Source: Coprococcus_A sp051877705
Lineage (GTDB): Bacteria; Bacillota; Clostridia; Lachnospirales; Lachnospiraceae
Assembly: GCA_051877705.1 (NCBI GenBank)
Contig: JBJEJD010000005.1
Span: 1-6,486, forward strand
Length of the DNA stretch: 6,486 bases
Direction: 5' to 3'
Shown piece by piece: positions 4,856-6,486 of this stretch. Each line of letters opens with the position of its first letter. Position 1 is the stretch's first letter. A program made the translations under genes and the position numbers. Below the pieces are notes generated by a model. That model saw only the letters and a list, made by a program, of their open reading frames with translations. It made no database searches and was not told the DNA's origin.

Positions 4856-5317
4856 ATGAGAATATTGGTGGATGCAGACGCCTGTCCTGTGGTGTCAATT
4901 GTGGAAAAAACAGCAAAAAAGTATGAGCTTCCGGTTATCCTCTTATGCGATACAAATCACGTTCTGTATTCGGAATACAGCGAAGTGATCACCGTAGGAG
5001 CGGGAGCTGATGCGGTAGATTTCAAACTGGTCAGTCTGTGCCGGAGGGGAGATGTGGTTGTGACCCAGGATTATGGGGTTGCGGCTATGGTTCTCGGGAA
5101 GGGTGCATACGCAATTCATCAGTCGGGAAAGTGGTACACGGATGAGAATATCGATCAGATGCTGATGGAGCGCCATTTGGCCAAAAAAGCCCGGCGAAGC
5201 AGTAAGAAAAATCATCTGAAAGGTCCGGCCAAAAGGAACGAGGAAGATGATCAGAGATTTGAGGAATCATTTGAAAAAATAATACAAAGGAAAAAGTACT
5301 ATGGGATGGAAGAATAA
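4856..5317 (+). CDS. DUF188 / YaiI-YqxD family protein
   Basis: This 153-residue soluble protein belongs to a widespread bacterial family of unknown biochemical role, grouped by fold with PIN-like nucleases. The family hallmarks are present: MRILVDADACPV at the N-terminus, VTVGAGADAVDFKLV-like central strand and helix (about residues 46-60), TQDYGVAAMVLGKGAYAIHQSG (TQDYG near residues 70-74), and WYTDENI. Closely spaced Asp residues (DADAC, D of QDYG) are those a metal-dependent PIN-like site would use, but catalysis is unproven. The C-terminal 40 residues are highly charged and probably helical. I chose ATG 4856 because AAGGAAA lies six bases ahead and it gives the family's typical length and beginning. 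The in-frame ATG at 4835 would add MNRRKDE and lacks a good ribosome site. Its end overlaps the next gene by 17 bases. Confidence 0.87.
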   Translation: MRILVDADACPVVSIVEKTAKKYELPVILLCDTNHVLYSEYSEVITVGAGADAVDFKLVSLCRRGDVVVTQDYGVAAMVLGKGAYAIHQSGKWYTDENIDQMLMERHLAKKARRSSKKNHLKGPAKRNEEDDQRFEESFEKIIQRKKYYGMEE

Positions 5318-5630
5318 ATGTAAGATTACGGTTCTTAGAAAAGAGCTTTTTCAGGATTTGATGCAGGAATATTGTGCCAATCCGAATGTGGGAAAATGTT
5401 CGGTGTTTCAGGAGGGTCAGGAGTTTATTGTGGATAAGGAAAGCTATCTGACTATGTTGAACGGACAGTTTTGCTCTGAGGCATGGGCAGCCATCAGTCA
5501 TTATGTGTATGCTGCTTTGCAGGGCGGATCAATCATGCATGGCTGGATGAAGGATCAAAGGGTCATGATTACCTGCTGCAACGACGGAACCCGCCCGGTT
5601 ATCTTCAAGATTGAGCGACTGGAGGATTAA
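5301..5630 (+). CDS. cysteine-rich TIGR04076-type protein, function unknown
   Basis: This 109-residue soluble protein resembles the uncharacterised TIGR04076 family, judged from memory of its pattern. It starts with CKITVLRK and has EYC near 23-25 and a GKCSVFQEGQEFIVD block (31-45). FCSEAWAAI follows at 57-65, and it ends with TCCNDGTRPVIFKIERLE (91-108). Six cysteines (7, 25, 33, 58, 92, 93) in so short a chain suggest metal or cluster binding or redox chemistry, but this is inference and no reaction is known to me. The start has AAAGGAAA (5286-5293) seven bases ahead and lies inside the last 17 bases of the DUF188 gene, so translation is probably coupled. The nitrilase-type gene follows after 25 bases with no terminator. 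Confidence 0.82.
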   Translation: MGWKNKCKITVLRKELFQDLMQEYCANPNVGKCSVFQEGQEFIVDKESYLTMLNGQFCSEAWAAISHYVYAALQGGSIMHGWMKDQRVMITCCNDGTRPVIFKIERLED

Positions 5631-5655
5631 ATGGTTGGAAGTTGGAGGGAAAATA

Positions 5656-6486
5656 TTGAAAATAGCAATTTTGCAAAAGAAATCATTTAACAGGCAGCCT
5701 TCACGAAGTACAGAAATCGTCATGGAAACAATGAAGGAAGCAGCAGAAAACGGAGCAGATATACTTCTTTTGCCCGAAGCTTTTCTAACCGGATATGAAT
5801 TGCCGATGAGCAATGAAGAGGCTCTCGCAGACAATAATCCATATCTTTTGCAGATCTGCAAAGCTGCAAAAGAGCTGCGCCTTGGTGTGGTTGTAACCGC
5901 CATTACAAAAGGACAGAAGAAGCCGCAAAATTCAGCGTATGTAGTTGATAAAGGCGGAACTGTTCTTATGAAATATTCCAAAGTTCATACCTGTGATTTT
6001 GCGGATGAAGCGTGTCTCGAAAGCGGCGATGCATTTCATGTCTGTGATTTTCACGGAATCAAACTGGGTATTATGATATGTTATGATCGTGAATACCCTG
6101 AAAGTGCACGGGTATTGATGCTGAAAGGCGCAGAAATCATTCTGGTGCCAAACGATTGCGGCGCAATGAAGCCGCGTCTTGGAGCATTGTCAACAAGAGC
6201 CTATGAAAATATGACAGGTATTGCAATGGCAAATCCTAATGGAGAAAATGCCGGCAATTCATGTGCATTCAGCCCCATCTGTTGGGATGAGAACGGAAAC
6301 TGTGTGGATAATGTCCTGTTGATGGCTGACGATATAACTGAGGGTTTGTATTATGCCGAGTTTGATATGGACGCGATTCGCAGCTACCGGGAGAATGAGA
6401 TGATGGGAAACACCTTCCGCAAGGTAAAAGCGTACGGCATGCTGTTGAGCGGGGAAATTGGATATCCGTTTATACGTGACAATCAG
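5656..6486 (+). CDS. carbon-nitrogen hydrolase (nitrilase superfamily amidohydrolase), 3' partial
   Basis: At least 277 residues of a cytoplasmic amidase-type enzyme that hydrolyses a C-N bond through a thioester on cysteine. The Glu-Lys-Cys triad is intact: Glu41 in LLLPEAFLTGYEL, Lys109 in MKYSKVH, and Cys142 in MICYDREYPESAR. The conserved LKGAEIILVPNDCG, STRAYENMTGIAMAN and AGNS blocks follow. The substrate is not determined, although an N-carbamoyl or omega-amidase type is possible. I chose the TTG start at 5656: GGAGGG lies six bases ahead and the product begins MKIAILQ, the usual family beginning. No in-frame ATG occurs until residue 23, inside the domain. A second TTG at 5635 would add seven residues and is less likely. 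The frame is open to the last base. The sequence already reaches the typical C-terminal region of the family, so probably little is missing. Confidence 0.87.
   Translation, partial: MKIAILQKKSFNRQPSRSTEIVMETMKEAAENGADILLLPEAFLTGYELPMSNEEALADNNPYLLQICKAAKELRLGVVVTAITKGQKKPQNSAYVVDKGGTVLMKYSKVHTCDFADEACLESGDAFHVCDFHGIKLGIMICYDREYPESARVLMLKGAEIILVPNDCGAMKPRLGALSTRAYENMTGIAMANPNGENAGNSCAFSPICWDENGNCVDNVLLMADDITEGLYYAEFDMDAIRSYRENEMMGNTFRKVKAYGMLLSGEIGYPFIRDNQ

Noticed and set aside
5631..5690. A 19-codon peptide gene starting at the ATG right after the TIGR04076-type stop
   Set aside because: GGAGG at 5621-5625 is near enough to allow it, but it overlaps the nitrilase start, has no recognisable content and is more simply a chance frame.
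4943..5981. Reverse-strand frames opposite the DUF188, TIGR04076-type and nitrilase genes
   Set aside because: They are shadows of three well-supported forward genes and show no motifs of their own.

Overview
The window reads as a chromosomal segment of a Gram-positive anaerobe. I infer Clostridia, probably Lachnospiraceae-like. The support is strong AGGAGG-type ribosome sites, short gaps within operons, moderate GC, a lipoprotein with a classical lipobox, and protein types common in that group. This is an inference from style and families, not a database match. No tRNA, rRNA, CRISPR array, insertion sequence or phage gene is visible.

Left (1-993, + strand): the possible tail of an upstream gene, then a stand-alone DEDDh 3'-5' exonuclease and a 71-residue membrane protein in one transcription unit, closed by a Rho-independent terminator at 1036-1062.

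Centre (1074-4737): a sulfur/thiol module in two convergent operons. The + operon has a SigA-like promoter, a rhodanese lipoprotein (1142-1552) and a Crp/Fnr-type regulator (1593-2252). The - operon runs thioredoxin (4637-4332), single-domain rhodanese (4322-4002), then a CoA-disulfide/persulfide reductase with a C-terminal rhodanese domain (4000-2309). The two meet at a shared bidirectional terminator (2255-2300). The module thus has three rhodanese domains with different active loops (CRSGRRS, CYSGSRS, CQSGLRS), a dithiol reductant, a flavin reductase for thiol persulfides or disulfides, and a plausible regulator. A workable model is that sulfane sulfur is captured outside the membrane by the lipoprotein and inside by the small rhodanese. 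Thioredoxin and the NAD(P)H-dependent flavoprotein then reduce it to sulfide and free thiol.

The - operon promoter has a good -10 and a poor -35. A dyad GTGAT-N3-ATCAC is centred about 40 bases upstream of the predicted start, where a class II Crp/Fnr activator would bind. The recognition helix of the neighbouring regulator carries the CRP-like R-E-x-x-x-R residues expected to read GTGA. Two other dyads flank this one. Together these make a testable regulatory circuit and are the most interesting signal in the window.

Right (4763-6486, + strand): an extended -10 promoter with its own dyad drives a DUF188 (YaiI/YqxD) protein. This overlaps by 17 bases a cysteine-rich TIGR04076-type protein. 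A nitrilase-superfamily amidohydrolase follows, starting at TTG and running off the window end without a stop.
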